Origin: SAR202 cluster bacterium
Lineage (GTDB): Bacteria > Chloroflexota > Dehalococcoidia > Lucifugimonadales > UBA3495
Reading direction: 5' to 3'
Length of the DNA: 64,000 nt
NCBI GenBank assembly: GCA_013204585.1
Contig: JABMNL010000037.1
Coordinates: 1-64,000, forward strand
The position numbers and the translations under genes are program-made. The notes beneath the pieces were generated by a model. That model did not search any database. It was not told where the DNA came from and saw nothing but the letters and a program-made list of their open reading frames with translations. This document shows, piece by piece, positions 33,183 to 42,045 of this stretch; position 1 is the first letter of the stretch, and each line of letters opens with the position of its first letter.

Positions 33183-35666
33183 TTATTCCACCAAGCCCGC
33201 TAAAGTAATTCCGTCTCCGCCTGGCCCCTCGCCGTCTTCGGCCGACATCACCAAGGGATGACCGCCCAGAAATTCGCGAATGGCCCGGCGTAGCGCCCCA
33301 GTGCCCTTGCCGTGGATTATCCGGACCGAACTTGCTCCGTCGAGGGATGCATCATTCAAGGCCAAGTCCACTTGGCTCAGTGCCTCGTCTACTCGCAGGC
33401 CACGCAGGTCCAACTCGGTGTTGGGGCCTTTGCGCGGCGCTCGACTTATGTAAACACGTTGCGCTGCCGCTGCCGGGTGCGCCACCTCGGCCTGCTTCTC
33501 CAACTGGTACACCGGTATCTTGGCCCGCATGGTTCCGAGCAACACTTCCACCCGGTCTTGGCTGTCAACCGGAGAGATTACTTCCACTGGCTGGGCGATA
33601 CCCCGGATGTAGACCCGGTCGCCATCTTTCAAGCTGAACTGCCACGGCACCCGTTGGACCTCAATTGGTGCCCAAGCTGGCGAGTCCAGTTGCCGCTCCA
33701 CTTCCCGGACTTCAGCGCGATGGGCCTGCATTTCCTGTCGAGACTCGGCTGCTCGATGCTGAGTGTTGGCCCGTGCCTCAGCACTGGCCCGCAACTCGGC
33801 GCTCTCTAGCGTACGTTCCGCTCTGGACAGCCGGTCCAGAATTCCACTGATGCGGTGCTGTAACTCCTGGCGCGATTCTTCGACCAGATTGGCCTTGGCT
33901 AATTCCACGTCAGCCAATTGAACGTCCAACTCCCGCTGTTGGCGCACCACCTCCGACTTGGCAATCTCGGCTTCCTGCCGCAGTTCCTCCACCACGCGCC
34001 GTTCCTGTTGCAATTCCTGCAACAAGCTTTCGGTGGCCTGCTCCACCGGGGAGATGCCATCGCGGGCGTCATCAATGACCTCTTGGGGCACTCCCAAGCG
34101 GGCCGCGATAGTCAGGGCGTAGCTCCGGCCCGGAAGGCCAAGGGTGAGGTGGTAGGTCGGCTCCAGGGTGGTGGGGTCGAGATCCACGCTGGCGTTGACC
34201 ATGCCCGGCTGGTCTTGCACAAACCTGGCCACGCCCCGGTGATGGGTGGTGCCTACCACAAATGAGCCTATTTTTTGGAAGTAACGGAGAACCGCGCTGG
34301 CCAGGGCCGAACCTTCTTCCGGGTCGGTGCTGGTGCCCAGTTCATCTACCATCACCAGGGAATGCACGGTCGCCCGCGACATGATGCTCTTCAGGTTGGT
34401 GATGTGAGAACTGAAGGTGGACAGCGACTGTTGGATGCTCTGTTGGTCGCCAATGTCTGCGTAGACGCCGTCGAATCTCGGTATGTGGGCTTCTTCTGCC
34501 GGGATGTGGAGGCCCGATTGCGCCATTAACGCCAACAAGCCCACTGTTTTCAGGGTTACGGTTTTGCCTCCGGCGTTGGGACCGGTAATCAGCATTACCC
34601 CCTGCTCCCGGTCTAGGTCAACACTCACCGGCACCACATTTCCTGACAGTAGCGGATGCCTGGCCCGCACCAATTTCAAATGCCGATCGGACACCTCTTG
34701 GTCGGACACCCACGGGGCCACGGAATTGGTGGCGGTTGAGAACCGCGCTTTGGCCATGTCCAGGTCAAGGCGGGCCATTAAATCCAGGGTCAGCAGCAGT
34801 TCTTCTCCCGACATTCCAATCATGCCGGACAACTGCCGCAGCACCCGCTCGATTTCCCGCTCCTCGGCCAGCCTGGCCTCTCGCCAGCGGTTGCCCATCT
34901 CAATGGCAGGCATTGGCTCAACAAACACCGTCGCCCCGGTGTCGGACACATCATGGACGATGCCAGGCACCCTTGCGCGGTACTCGGCCTTGATGAGCAG
35001 GACCATCCGGCCGTTGCGCTGGGTGATTAACGGTTCTTGTACGACCTCGGCCCGCTGAAGGCGGCGCAGGTTGCGCTCCATGATTTCGTTAAGCCGGTTC
35101 TGGGCCTGGCGCGCTTCCACGCGCAGGTTATGCAACAGCGGGCTGGCGTTGTCTAAAACCTCGCCGGTGGAGCTAATCGCGCCAGCAATTGCACGCTCCA
35201 GGTCTCCCAATTCGGGGATATTCTCGGAAATGCCAATAATCAGCGATAGATCGTCGTGGCGGCCCAGTTCGGTGCGGTTGTAGCGCGCTGCCCGAAGCAA
35301 CTCACGAATAGCAAAAAGCTCTTCGCCCCGCAGCATACCGCCCAGCAATCCGCGCTGGATTAACTCCCTAAAATCCTGGTCCGGCCCAAATTCCAAGGCC
35401 CCGCCCTGCCTGAGATACTCTTGGGCCTCGGTGGTCTCCTGGAGCCTGGTGGCAATCTCCAGCAAGTCCCTGCTGGGAGTTAGGCCCCTGGCTCTCTCAC
35501 CACCGACGACTGTGCGGGTGTAACTGGCAACCTGTTCTTGCACCTTGTCGAACTCAAGCAACGGCCCGGAAACGTCGAAGCCGCCCAAGCCGCTATTCCA
35601 GTCACGAACCGGAACTCGGCGAGGGAATTCGGGTTGATTATTAATTTCTAGTTCAGCGTCGCTCAA
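33183..35666 (-). CDS. mutS2: MutS2 with Smr domain
   Basis: MutS-family ATPase with a C-terminal Smr domain. In Bacillus subtilis MutS2 recognises collided ribosomes and splits them; it was earlier linked to recombination control. It has 827 residues. The Walker A loop is GPNAGGKTVTLKTVGLLALM and the signature VDELGTSTDPEEGSALA. A long coiled coil (about residues 510-650) precedes the Smr domain, which has LDLRGLRVDEAL and IIHGKGTGALRRAI. The start is TTG 35666, 16 bp after the VLRF1 gene on the same strand. Confidence 0.94.
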   Translation of the reverse strand: MSDAELEINNQPEFPRRVPVRDWNSGLGGFDVSGPLLEFDKVQEQVASYTRTVVGGERARGLTPSRDLLEIATRLQETTEAQEYLRQGGALEFGPDQDFRELIQRGLLGGMLRGEELFAIRELLRAARYNRTELGRHDDLSLIIGISENIPELGDLERAIAGAISSTGEVLDNASPLLHNLRVEARQAQNRLNEIMERNLRRLQRAEVVQEPLITQRNGRMVLLIKAEYRARVPGIVHDVSDTGATVFVEPMPAIEMGNRWREARLAEEREIERVLRQLSGMIGMSGEELLLTLDLMARLDLDMAKARFSTATNSVAPWVSDQEVSDRHLKLVRARHPLLSGNVVPVSVDLDREQGVMLITGPNAGGKTVTLKTVGLLALMAQSGLHIPAEEAHIPRFDGVYADIGDQQSIQQSLSTFSSHITNLKSIMSRATVHSLVMVDELGTSTDPEEGSALASAVLRYFQKIGSFVVGTTHHRGVARFVQDQPGMVNASVDLDPTTLEPTYHLTLGLPGRSYALTIAARLGVPQEVIDDARDGISPVEQATESLLQELQQERRVVEELRQEAEIAKSEVVRQQRELDVQLADVELAKANLVEESRQELQHRISGILDRLSRAERTLESAELRASAEARANTQHRAAESRQEMQAHRAEVREVERQLDSPAWAPIEVQRVPWQFSLKDGDRVYIRGIAQPVEVISPVDSQDRVEVLLGTMRAKIPVYQLEKQAEVAHPAAAAQRVYISRAPRKGPNTELDLRGLRVDEALSQVDLALNDASLDGASSVRIIHGKGTGALRRAIREFLGGHPLVMSAEDGEGPGGDGITLAGLVE

Positions 35667-35682
35667 TATTCACCGCTAGCGT

Positions 35683-36438
35683 TCACCATTCAATGGCCCA
35701 AACTCGGCTCTCGTAAATTGTGCTGCCGACATCGTCCAGGGTATCGCGCTTGGGATCGCGTATGTTTAATCGCCGCTTCAACGTAATGTCCTTGAATTCG
35801 TCCAACCGTGGGCAAACCTTGAGAAAGCCGTTCAGGGTGAACTTTTCTCCGCCCAAAATAATATGGTCCAACTCACGGGACAGCGGCTCAAACTGAACGC
35901 GAATAGTCTCGCACACCTTCACGTACAAGCTGCGCATCTGGCCTTCCCGAATCCGAGTGAAGCGGAGTTGTGACGTTCCCCCGGCATGGTGTTTGCCCTT
36001 CACATAACGGGAATCGGTTTTGGACGAAGCCAAGTCCTCGCCTCGGTATACCGCGACTGAGTAGCGGCCTAAGCGCACCAGTACCACGCCCACGAGACGC
36101 TCTGCTTCCACCAAAGACCAGAGGGGTTCTTCGTTCCAACTGTCGTGTTGGCTACTCTCGGTCACCGGGAAGGGCGGCGCGATGACCAACGCTCGGTTCC
36201 CAGAGCGAAGGCCCACCAGCCCGCAGCCATTCTCCTCGGGCGTCCCACCCAAGCGGGCCAAACGTTCACGCCATTCGCTAGACTCGGCGGTGTCGCCGGG
36301 CTTGAGATAAATGGACGAAGCAATCTCACCTTCGGAGGGCTTCCGGACGTTCAGAAGATTGCGCAGCCGCTCCTTGGGTAGCCAGTCTCCACTGAGGCTG
36401 GCCGCAGGCGTGGCGGTTCTGTTCCTAGCTTGGCTCAT
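35683..36438 (-). CDS. VLRF1-type (Vms1/ANKZF1-like) peptidyl-tRNA release factor
   Basis: Predicted release factor that frees nascent chains from peptidyl-tRNA on stalled ribosomes, like eukaryotic Vms1/ANKZF1. It has 251 residues. The core strands LVGVVLVRLGRYSVAVYRGE and VKGKHHAGGTSQLRFTRIRE match the VLRF1 domain. The GGTSQ loop carries the conserved glutamine that takes the place of GGQ in classical release factors. CGGAG lies just upstream of ATG 36438. It is first in a two-gene operon with mutS2, which supports a role in ribosome rescue. Assignment is by motif, without a structure search. Confidence 0.8.
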   Translation of the reverse strand: MSQARNRTATPAASLSGDWLPKERLRNLLNVRKPSEGEIASSIYLKPGDTAESSEWRERLARLGGTPEENGCGLVGLRSGNRALVIAPPFPVTESSQHDSWNEEPLWSLVEAERLVGVVLVRLGRYSVAVYRGEDLASSKTDSRYVKGKHHAGGTSQLRFTRIREGQMRSLYVKVCETIRVQFEPLSRELDHIILGGEKFTLNGFLKVCPRLDEFKDITLKRRLNIRDPKRDTLDDVGSTIYESRVWAIEW

Positions 36439-36714
36439 CGTGCTCCGATACAGTCTAAGAAAATTGTACCATCACAGGTTCCCACTTCTCTGGCATTTGC
36501 CGGGGCCTTAAAATGACCTCACCGCTTGGGCCGAGAAGCATCGCGACAAGGTGGTTATTCAAACAGCCAGATAACCCATCTGCAAATGCGAACTAATTTG
36601 CCCCGGTAAATCAGTTTTGCTACACTGACGCGGTACTTTGGTTCCGCCTGTCCAGTCTGGGATTGAGCCTGGTTTTACAGGTAACAAGCAATCACCCCGG
36701 AAAGAGGAGTCGCC

Positions 36715-37335
36715 ATGATTTACGAAGTGCGTACCTATACCCTTAAACCTGGCAGCGTAGCCAAATTCGAAGAGAATTTTGGTGCCGCTCTGCCCCACCG
36801 TGAGAAGTTCTCCAAGCTGGGAGCTTTCTGGCATACCGATATCGGCCCCCTAAACCAGGTAATCCACGTCTGGCCTTACGAGAGTCTGGACGAGCGTACC
36901 CGGATTCGCGCCGAGGCCGTTAAAGACCCGAACTGGCCGCCCCACAATGACCCCGAGATGTACGTGCACCAACAATCTGAGATTTTCATCCCCGCGCCGT
37001 TCATGCGGCCCTTGGGTGGTGACCAGGCTTTGGGCAACGTCTACGAGATGCGCTCCTATACCTACAAGACCGGAACCATGGGCAAGGTTATCGACATCTG
37101 GAAAGACGCCGTCCCCCACCGGGAGGAGTTCTCGCCCCTGGCCGCCGCCATGTACACCGAGACCGGCGGACTGAACAAGTGGGTCCACATTTGGCCTTAC
37201 AAGGACTTGGAAGAGCGGAACAAGATTCGCGCCGAAGCGTCCGCGACTCCCCACTGGCCGCCGCCAACCAGGGAGTTCTTGGTTAGCCAAGAGAGCAAAA
37301 TCCTAGTCCCCGCTTCATTCTCCCCCATGCACTAA
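36715..37335 (+). CDS. NIPSNAP family protein, tandem domain
   Basis: Two NIPSNAP (dimeric alpha/beta-barrel) repeats in one 206-residue chain. Residues 1-100 begin MIYEVRTYTLKPGSVAKFEE; residues 105-206 begin NVYEMRSYTYKTGTMGKVID. Both share PHREKFS/PHREEFS, a VHxWPY strand and the IRAEA-PxWPP segment. The biochemical role is unknown; related proteins occur near degradation genes. AGAGGAG precedes ATG 36715. It ends in a rho-independent terminator. Confidence 0.88.
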   Translation: MIYEVRTYTLKPGSVAKFEENFGAALPHREKFSKLGAFWHTDIGPLNQVIHVWPYESLDERTRIRAEAVKDPNWPPHNDPEMYVHQQSEIFIPAPFMRPLGGDQALGNVYEMRSYTYKTGTMGKVIDIWKDAVPHREEFSPLAAAMYTETGGLNKWVHIWPYKDLEERNKIRAEASATPHWPPPTREFLVSQESKILVPASFSPMH

Positions 37336-37388
37336 GCGGTTCGCCGCGTTTTGTTGGGACGAGTAGTCTAGCAAGTAGAACTTTGTTG

Positions 37389-37424
37389 AAAGGCCGGGAT
37401 TGGGGTAACCTTCCCGGCCTTTTG
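37389..37424 (+). terminator. Terminator after NIPSNAP gene
   Basis: Stem AAAGGCCGGGA/TCCCGGCCTTT around a 12-base loop, continuing into TTTTG. Confidence 0.85.
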
Positions 37425-37456
37425 ATTGGCCCAGTAATTTTTTAAGGCGGATAATC

Positions 37457-37855
37457 ATGACCCAGCCTGAACCGGAGATTGTCGAAGAGATTAAGGCCGC
37501 TAACCAGCGGTTCTACGACGCATTCTCAGCGTTGGACATCTCTGGCATGGACAACGTCTGGGAGAACTCGGAGCGCGCCATGTGCGTGCACCCCGGATGG
37601 ACACCATTGGTCGGTTGGGAGTCTATTCGCATGAGTTGGGATCGCATCTTCCAGAACGCCAACCTGATGCAGTTCCAGATTCGCTACCTGAACGTGGTGG
37701 TCCAAGGCGAGTTCGGTTGCATCACCTGCGTCGAGGGCATCAACAGCGTAGTGCAAGGGAATGCCGGAAGTTTCAGCACCTTTGCCACCAACGTGTTCGC
37801 CCGCTACGAAGACGGCTGGCGCATGGTCGCCCACCATGCCTCTGGCAGCGGCTAA
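37457..37855 (+). CDS. SnoaL-like/NTF2-fold protein
   Basis: 132-residue cone-shaped NTF2-like protein of the SnoaL_3 type. It has an N-terminal helix (EEIKAANQRFYDAFSALDIS), VHPGWTPLVGWESIRMSWDR, and the final strands FATNVFARYEDGWRMVAHHA with the usual H-H-A ending. Enzymatic role not determinable. ATG 37457 follows an AAGGCGG-like site. Confidence 0.82.
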   Translation: MTQPEPEIVEEIKAANQRFYDAFSALDISGMDNVWENSERAMCVHPGWTPLVGWESIRMSWDRIFQNANLMQFQIRYLNVVVQGEFGCITCVEGINSVVQGNAGSFSTFATNVFARYEDGWRMVAHHASGSG

Positions 37856-37876
37856 ACCGGTCGTCACCCCGTATTA

Positions 37877-37894
37877 ACCGGCCTCTTGGCCGGT
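37877..37894 (+). terminator. Hairpin after SnoaL-like gene
   Basis: ACCGGCC-TCTT-GGCCGGT, a perfect 7-bp stem 21 bp after the stop, but without a following T-tract. An extended -10 element TGGTAAAAT (37937-37945) for the next gene lies downstream. Confidence 0.4.
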
Positions 37895-38050
37895 CGTAAA
37901 CTGCAACGGTCCTTCTAACCAGATAGTGCCCCCGCCTGGTAAAATAGACTGCGCTGCCCAGCCCCTTAATCGAGCACCTGGCCGGGCCGAACTACGCCCA
38001 TCGGGCAGCCTTATAACACCATAAGCGGGAAACAGAAAAGGACACCAACC

Positions 38051-39283
38051 ATGGCTTCAGACTCCCCGTCTATTTCAAAGACGGAACGAAATCTTTGGTC
38101 GGCCATCGTCGCCGAGGCGATGGCCTACTTGAAATACAACGCCTACGCCCACAAAGCCCTGGAAGAAGGCCACCCCGAGGTTGCCCAAGTCTTCCAGGAG
38201 GTAGCCGGGGCCGAGACCATCCACGGCATGAACCACCTACGGGTGTCCGGCAGCCTTAAATCCACCTTGGTCAACCTGCGAACGGTGACTGAAGGCGAGT
38301 CCAAAGAATACAGCACCATGTACCCCAAGATGATTCGGGATGCGCTGGAAGAAGGCCGCCATGATGCGGCAGATTCCTTCGCCTTGGCCATGGACCGCGA
38401 ACGCCATCATCTAGAGGTGTTTACCAACGCCCTAAACTTGCTCGAAGCCAAGACAATCGCGGGTGCCGCCGCCGGAGAACCTGCAAACTCGACGCCACGC
38501 GAAGCGTTTGCCCCTGTGCCGGGTGGCGGAATGGCCATTATCACCGACGGAATCCCCATGGAGACCTACGTCAGCGCAACCACCGAGATTGACAAGGAAC
38601 GCTGGCGCGTTGCCCGCATGGGTCGCCTGCGTGAGGTGGTCTTTGGTGCCCAAGACGGCCTGCTAAGCACCGTGGCGCTGGTAACCGGCGTCGCCGTGGC
38701 GGTAGAGAGCCAGACCACTGTGTTGGTCGCCGGTCTGGCCGCCGCACTGCCGGGGATGCTGTCCATGGCCACCGGAGCGTTTTTGGGCTCCCGCGCCCTG
38801 CAAGACGTCCAGCGGTCCGAAATTGCCCGGGAAGCCAAAGAGTTGGAGGAAAACCCCGCCGAGGAACTGGCCGAGTTGGTCGTCTTATTCCAGCGAGAGG
38901 GCAAGACCTACCAAGAAGCCCGGCGCATGGCCGACACGATTGCCGAGGACAAAGACCTGTGGCTGCGCACTTTGGTGGAAAAGGAACTGGGCATCAGCCC
39001 CAACGACACCACCAGCCCGATGAAAGACGCCCTCACCATGGGTGTGGCATTCATCTTGGCCGCCATAATCCCCATCTTGCCCCACTTCTTCCTGGAAGGC
39101 GGAGCAGCCATCGGCGTTTCCATTGGAGCCGCGCTAACCGGCTTATTCTTCCTCGGCGTGGGAAAGGGCCGGTTGGTGCAGCGTTCACCCCTGCTGCAAG
39201 GACTGGAAATCCTGACGATTGGCGCAATCTCCGCCGGCATCGGCTTTGCCCTTGGCGACGTGATTCCACGGCTGATTACCTAA
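38051..39283 (+). CDS. mbfA: Membrane-bound ferritin-like iron exporter (MbfA type)
   Basis: Ferritin-like domain joined to a VIT1/CCC1 membrane transporter; MbfA homologues export iron and lower peroxide-iron stress. It has 410 residues. Residues 10-140 are a rubrerythrin-like four-helix diiron domain (NLWSAIVAEAMAYLKYNAYA, GAETIHGMNHLR, AMDRERHHLEVF). A linker spans 140-175. Residues 180-410 are VIT1-like, with GRLREVVFGAQDGLLSTVAL and the cytoplasmic EENPAEELAELVVLFQREGK helix pair, with about five membrane spans. It stands alone. Confidence 0.9.
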   Translation: MASDSPSISKTERNLWSAIVAEAMAYLKYNAYAHKALEEGHPEVAQVFQEVAGAETIHGMNHLRVSGSLKSTLVNLRTVTEGESKEYSTMYPKMIRDALEEGRHDAADSFALAMDRERHHLEVFTNALNLLEAKTIAGAAAGEPANSTPREAFAPVPGGGMAIITDGIPMETYVSATTEIDKERWRVARMGRLREVVFGAQDGLLSTVALVTGVAVAVESQTTVLVAGLAAALPGMLSMATGAFLGSRALQDVQRSEIAREAKELEENPAEELAELVVLFQREGKTYQEARRMADTIAEDKDLWLRTLVEKELGISPNDTTSPMKDALTMGVAFILAAIIPILPHFFLEGGAAIGVSIGAALTGLFFLGVGKGRLVQRSPLLQGLEILTIGAISAGIGFALGDVIPRLIT

Positions 39284-39317
39284 AACGTTCTGCTACGCGC
39301 CCAGTTGGGGTGGTCGG

Positions 39318-40229
39318 CTAGCTGTTGGTTCGAGACAAAAGTCCCTGAGCCGCAGCTATGAAATCGACGGGGTTATCGCCCTGCACCAGGTGGCCGGCGT
39401 CCTTAATGGTCTCGGTGGTGCAGTTGGTCATCACCTGTCCCATCTTGGTCAGCGTTTCCTCGGCAAAGATGTCGCTGCGGCTGCCACGGAGCACCAACGA
39501 CGGGCAATCGACGGCCTGCACACATTCCCATAACTTCTCGGTGGACCAGGTAGGGTCGGCCCCGCTCCGCGTACGGTTACGGGTTTCCGGGTCCCATTTC
39601 CAAGCCCATTTGCCGTCTGGCGTCTCGCGGATGCTGTACTTAAGCGCCCCCAAAACCTGTTCTTCAGTCCGCCCGGTATATTCCCGCACTCGTTCGGCAA
39701 ACTCTTGAAAACTATCCAGGTTATTGGGCAGTTCCCTAAACTGACGAATGCGGTCTTGGCCTCGCCGCTGGGTTTCGGGGCCGGTGTCCACAATCGTCAG
39801 CGACTTCAGGGTTTCTGGGTGGCGTGAGGCCCAAATGAAACTGTTGCGGCCACCCATGGAATGCCCCATGAGGTTGAAATCTTTCAAACCCAAAGCGTCA
39901 ATAACGCCGTCAATGTCCGCTTGCATGGCATCGATGGAGTAATTGCCATCGGATGCCCAGTCGGTGTCGCCGTGACCACGCTGGTCCATGGCTAGTACGT
40001 GGTAATTCGGAGAGAGGGCCAGGCTCACGAAGTCCCAGCTATGTGCCTGTTGCGAAACACCGTGCAGCATGAATAAAGTCGGTTTTGACGAGTCTCCCCA
40101 CTCCAACAGGTGAAAATTCATACCGTTGGCCTTGACCGTCCGGTCCTTAGGCTCATTTTCCTCGGTAAATTGCACGCCCATACGCCGCGCCGCTTCGTAC
40201 AGTGAAAGCCCAAGTGAATGAGACGCCAT
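39318..40229 (-). CDS. Alpha/beta hydrolase
   Basis: Soluble alpha/beta-hydrolase-fold enzyme, 303 residues from ATG 40229. The nucleophile elbow is GHSMGGRNS; the oxyanion region MLHGVSQQAHSWDFVSLAL and a final histidine in DAGHLVQGDNP complete the triad with an acid before it. ATG 40229 (MASHSLG) has GGAGGG upstream; an in-frame start at 40283 would add 18 residues. The substrate is unknown. Confidence 0.85.
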   Translation of the reverse strand: MASHSLGLSLYEAARRMGVQFTEENEPKDRTVKANGMNFHLLEWGDSSKPTLFMLHGVSQQAHSWDFVSLALSPNYHVLAMDQRGHGDTDWASDGNYSIDAMQADIDGVIDALGLKDFNLMGHSMGGRNSFIWASRHPETLKSLTIVDTGPETQRRGQDRIRQFRELPNNLDSFQEFAERVREYTGRTEEQVLGALKYSIRETPDGKWAWKWDPETRNRTRSGADPTWSTEKLWECVQAVDCPSLVLRGSRSDIFAEETLTKMGQVMTNCTTETIKDAGHLVQGDNPVDFIAAAQGLLSRTNS

Positions 40230-40431
40230 TATTTTCGTTTTCCCTCCGGCCAGATTCCAAACCAATTCTAAACCGAGTGTCAAGATTCGTTACTGGCACA
40301 CGCCCCGACTAGCCCTGGCATTCACTTTCCATCTGACCGGTGCTATTATTAGACGGCTAGAATCACTCATCTGATTGTTAAACGTCCCTATTGGGAAAAA
40401 CGGCAATCACATCACCGGAGACCATCGTCCA

Positions 40432-41103
40432 ATGACCACTGCTAATAATGCAATTAAACTTGAACTAGACCCACGAGAATTGATGGGTAAAAAGGTCGCC
40501 CGCCTGCGCCGTGTTGGCATCATTCCCGTGCACTTGTACGGCCCCACCGTCGAATCGCGGTCACTACAGTGCGAGGCCGCCCAGTTGATACAGGTGCTAT
40601 CCAAGGCTGGAGGCTCCACGCCAATCAACATTACCGTCAAAGGTGAATCCGGCACGCACTTAGCCTTTGCCGGAGAAATTCAATGGGACCCTAGGCGGGA
40701 CGACCTCCTGCACGTGGACCTCGTGGCCGCGGATGTAAGCACGCCGGTTACAGCTCAGGTAGCAATTATCCTTACCGGCGAATCCCCCGGAGCCCGCAAC
40801 ATCAGCGGAACGGTTGTGCAACAACTCCGTACCGTTGACGTTCAGGCCCTACCTCTGGAAATGCCCGGCCAGATTGAAATTGACCTAGAGGTCATGGCCG
40901 AGCAAGACTCGGTGATTCGTGTGGCCGACCTGCCGATTCCCGGTAACGCGACTGTCCTCACCGACAGTGAAGAACTCGTCGCCCGTATTGAGCTTCCCAG
41001 GGTTGCGGAAGAGTTTACCCCTTCCGAAGAGGAAGGCGCGGAAGCGGGTGCCGAAGGCGAAGCAGGGGCCGAAGGCGGAGACTCGGAAGGTACCTCGGAG
41101 TAA
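40432..41103 (+). CDS. rplY: 50S ribosomal protein L25/Ctc
   Basis: 5S rRNA-binding protein of the CTC type, 223 residues. The N-terminal L25 domain starts IKLELDPRELMGKKVARLRR with HLYGPTVESRSLQC; the C-terminal TL5 domain follows. The tail is a low-complexity acidic Glu/Gly/Ala run from about residue 200. ATG 40432 (MTTANNAIKLE) is preferred; the ATG at 40375 adds 19 unlikely residues. Confidence 0.93.
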   Translation: MTTANNAIKLELDPRELMGKKVARLRRVGIIPVHLYGPTVESRSLQCEAAQLIQVLSKAGGSTPINITVKGESGTHLAFAGEIQWDPRRDDLLHVDLVAADVSTPVTAQVAIILTGESPGARNISGTVVQQLRTVDVQALPLEMPGQIEIDLEVMAEQDSVIRVADLPIPGNATVLTDSEELVARIELPRVAEEFTPSEEEGAEAGAEGEAGAEGGDSEGTSE

Positions 41104-41186
41104 TTGGACCCAGGGCAATGGCGCTTATTCGCCCGCCAAGCCCCCAATGGGAAGATTAATTTGGGGGAATCAATATAGTTTACGAA

Positions 41187-41235
41187 CGCCGGAGGAGCGA
41201 ACCCTAACGGGTCAGCAGCCTCCGGCGGTTGTTTT
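41187..41235 (+). terminator. Terminator after rplY
   Basis: Outer stem CGCCGGAGG/CCTCCGGCG with an inner ACCC-TAAC-GGGT hairpin, followed by GTTGTTTT. Confidence 0.85.
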
Positions 41236-41247
41236 GGAGACGGGAAA

Positions 41248-42024
41248 ATGTTTCTAACCTACGTCGGGGAATCCGGAAGCACCGGCAACAGTGCCACTGA
41301 TCCTTCCCAACCACACTTGGTTTTCACCGGGCTGTTTGTGCACGAAAGCCAATCGATGTCGATGACCGGCGAATTCAGCGCCCTCTGTCGGCGTCATTTT
41401 GGCGCTCCTTTAGGCGAAGAGGGGGCACCCGCTGAAATACGCCCTGTAGACCTATACCAAGGCCTGGGGTACTTCTCTTCTTGGCCCACATTAAAAAGAA
41501 ACGAACTAATCCAAGACTGCTTGGGTATATTAATCCGGCGCGAGACTCCGGTGGTTACCTCGTTTATCAACAAACAGGATTTCGCCACCGCGAAAGCAGC
41601 GGTCGACCCAGACCTAGTTGCGTTCGACACCCCGGCGCATGCGGTGGTGAACAAGTTTTTGTTCGCCATGAGCATGTTCATGGACGAGTTCAACATGTCC
41701 CTGCTATCCGGCGATCAAATCATGGATGGCGCATTACCACCCTCCAATTTCGCATTACCCGTCGCCCAGACGGCGACCTCTTTTGAGTCCCGCTTCATGA
41801 CCGAGTTTTTACGCTCCGACGATGGAATGGACTCCACTGCTTTAATGCAGAATATTTGTTTCTTGGATCCAGAACATTCGGTGGGTAATCAACTGTCCAA
41901 CCTGTGCGCGTACTTCATCCGCCGCTGGCTGCAAACCCCCGACCGGCCCCATCCCTACTTCGAGGGTCTTCGGGAGAATAAGGTCATCCAGGTAATCTAT
42001 CCGGTTACCATCTACAAGAGTTAG
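41248..42024 (+). CDS. DUF3800-like protein with altered first motif
   Basis: 258 residues, resembling DUF3800, a family with a predicted RNase H-like fold. The N-terminus reads MFLTYVGESGSTGN, where the family usually has Y-x-D-E-S-G; here the aspartate is Gly. The later AHAVVNKFLFAMSMFMDEFN helix and LSNLCAYFIRRWLQ match the family layout. Function unknown, and the missing Asp suggests altered or lost catalysis. It follows the rplY terminator with GGAGACGGGAAA before ATG 41248. Confidence 0.6.
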   Translation: MFLTYVGESGSTGNSATDPSQPHLVFTGLFVHESQSMSMTGEFSALCRRHFGAPLGEEGAPAEIRPVDLYQGLGYFSSWPTLKRNELIQDCLGILIRRETPVVTSFINKQDFATAKAAVDPDLVAFDTPAHAVVNKFLFAMSMFMDEFNMSLLSGDQIMDGALPPSNFALPVAQTATSFESRFMTEFLRSDDGMDSTALMQNICFLDPEHSVGNQLSNLCAYFIRRWLQTPDRPHPYFEGLRENKVIQVIYPVTIYKS

Positions 42025-42045
42025 TCCCGCTTGGCCCCGCGTCAA

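Noticed and set aside
34483-35058. 191-residue plus-strand frame inside mutS2
   Set aside because: Serine/arginine-rich antisense shadow; mutS2 has all family motifs.
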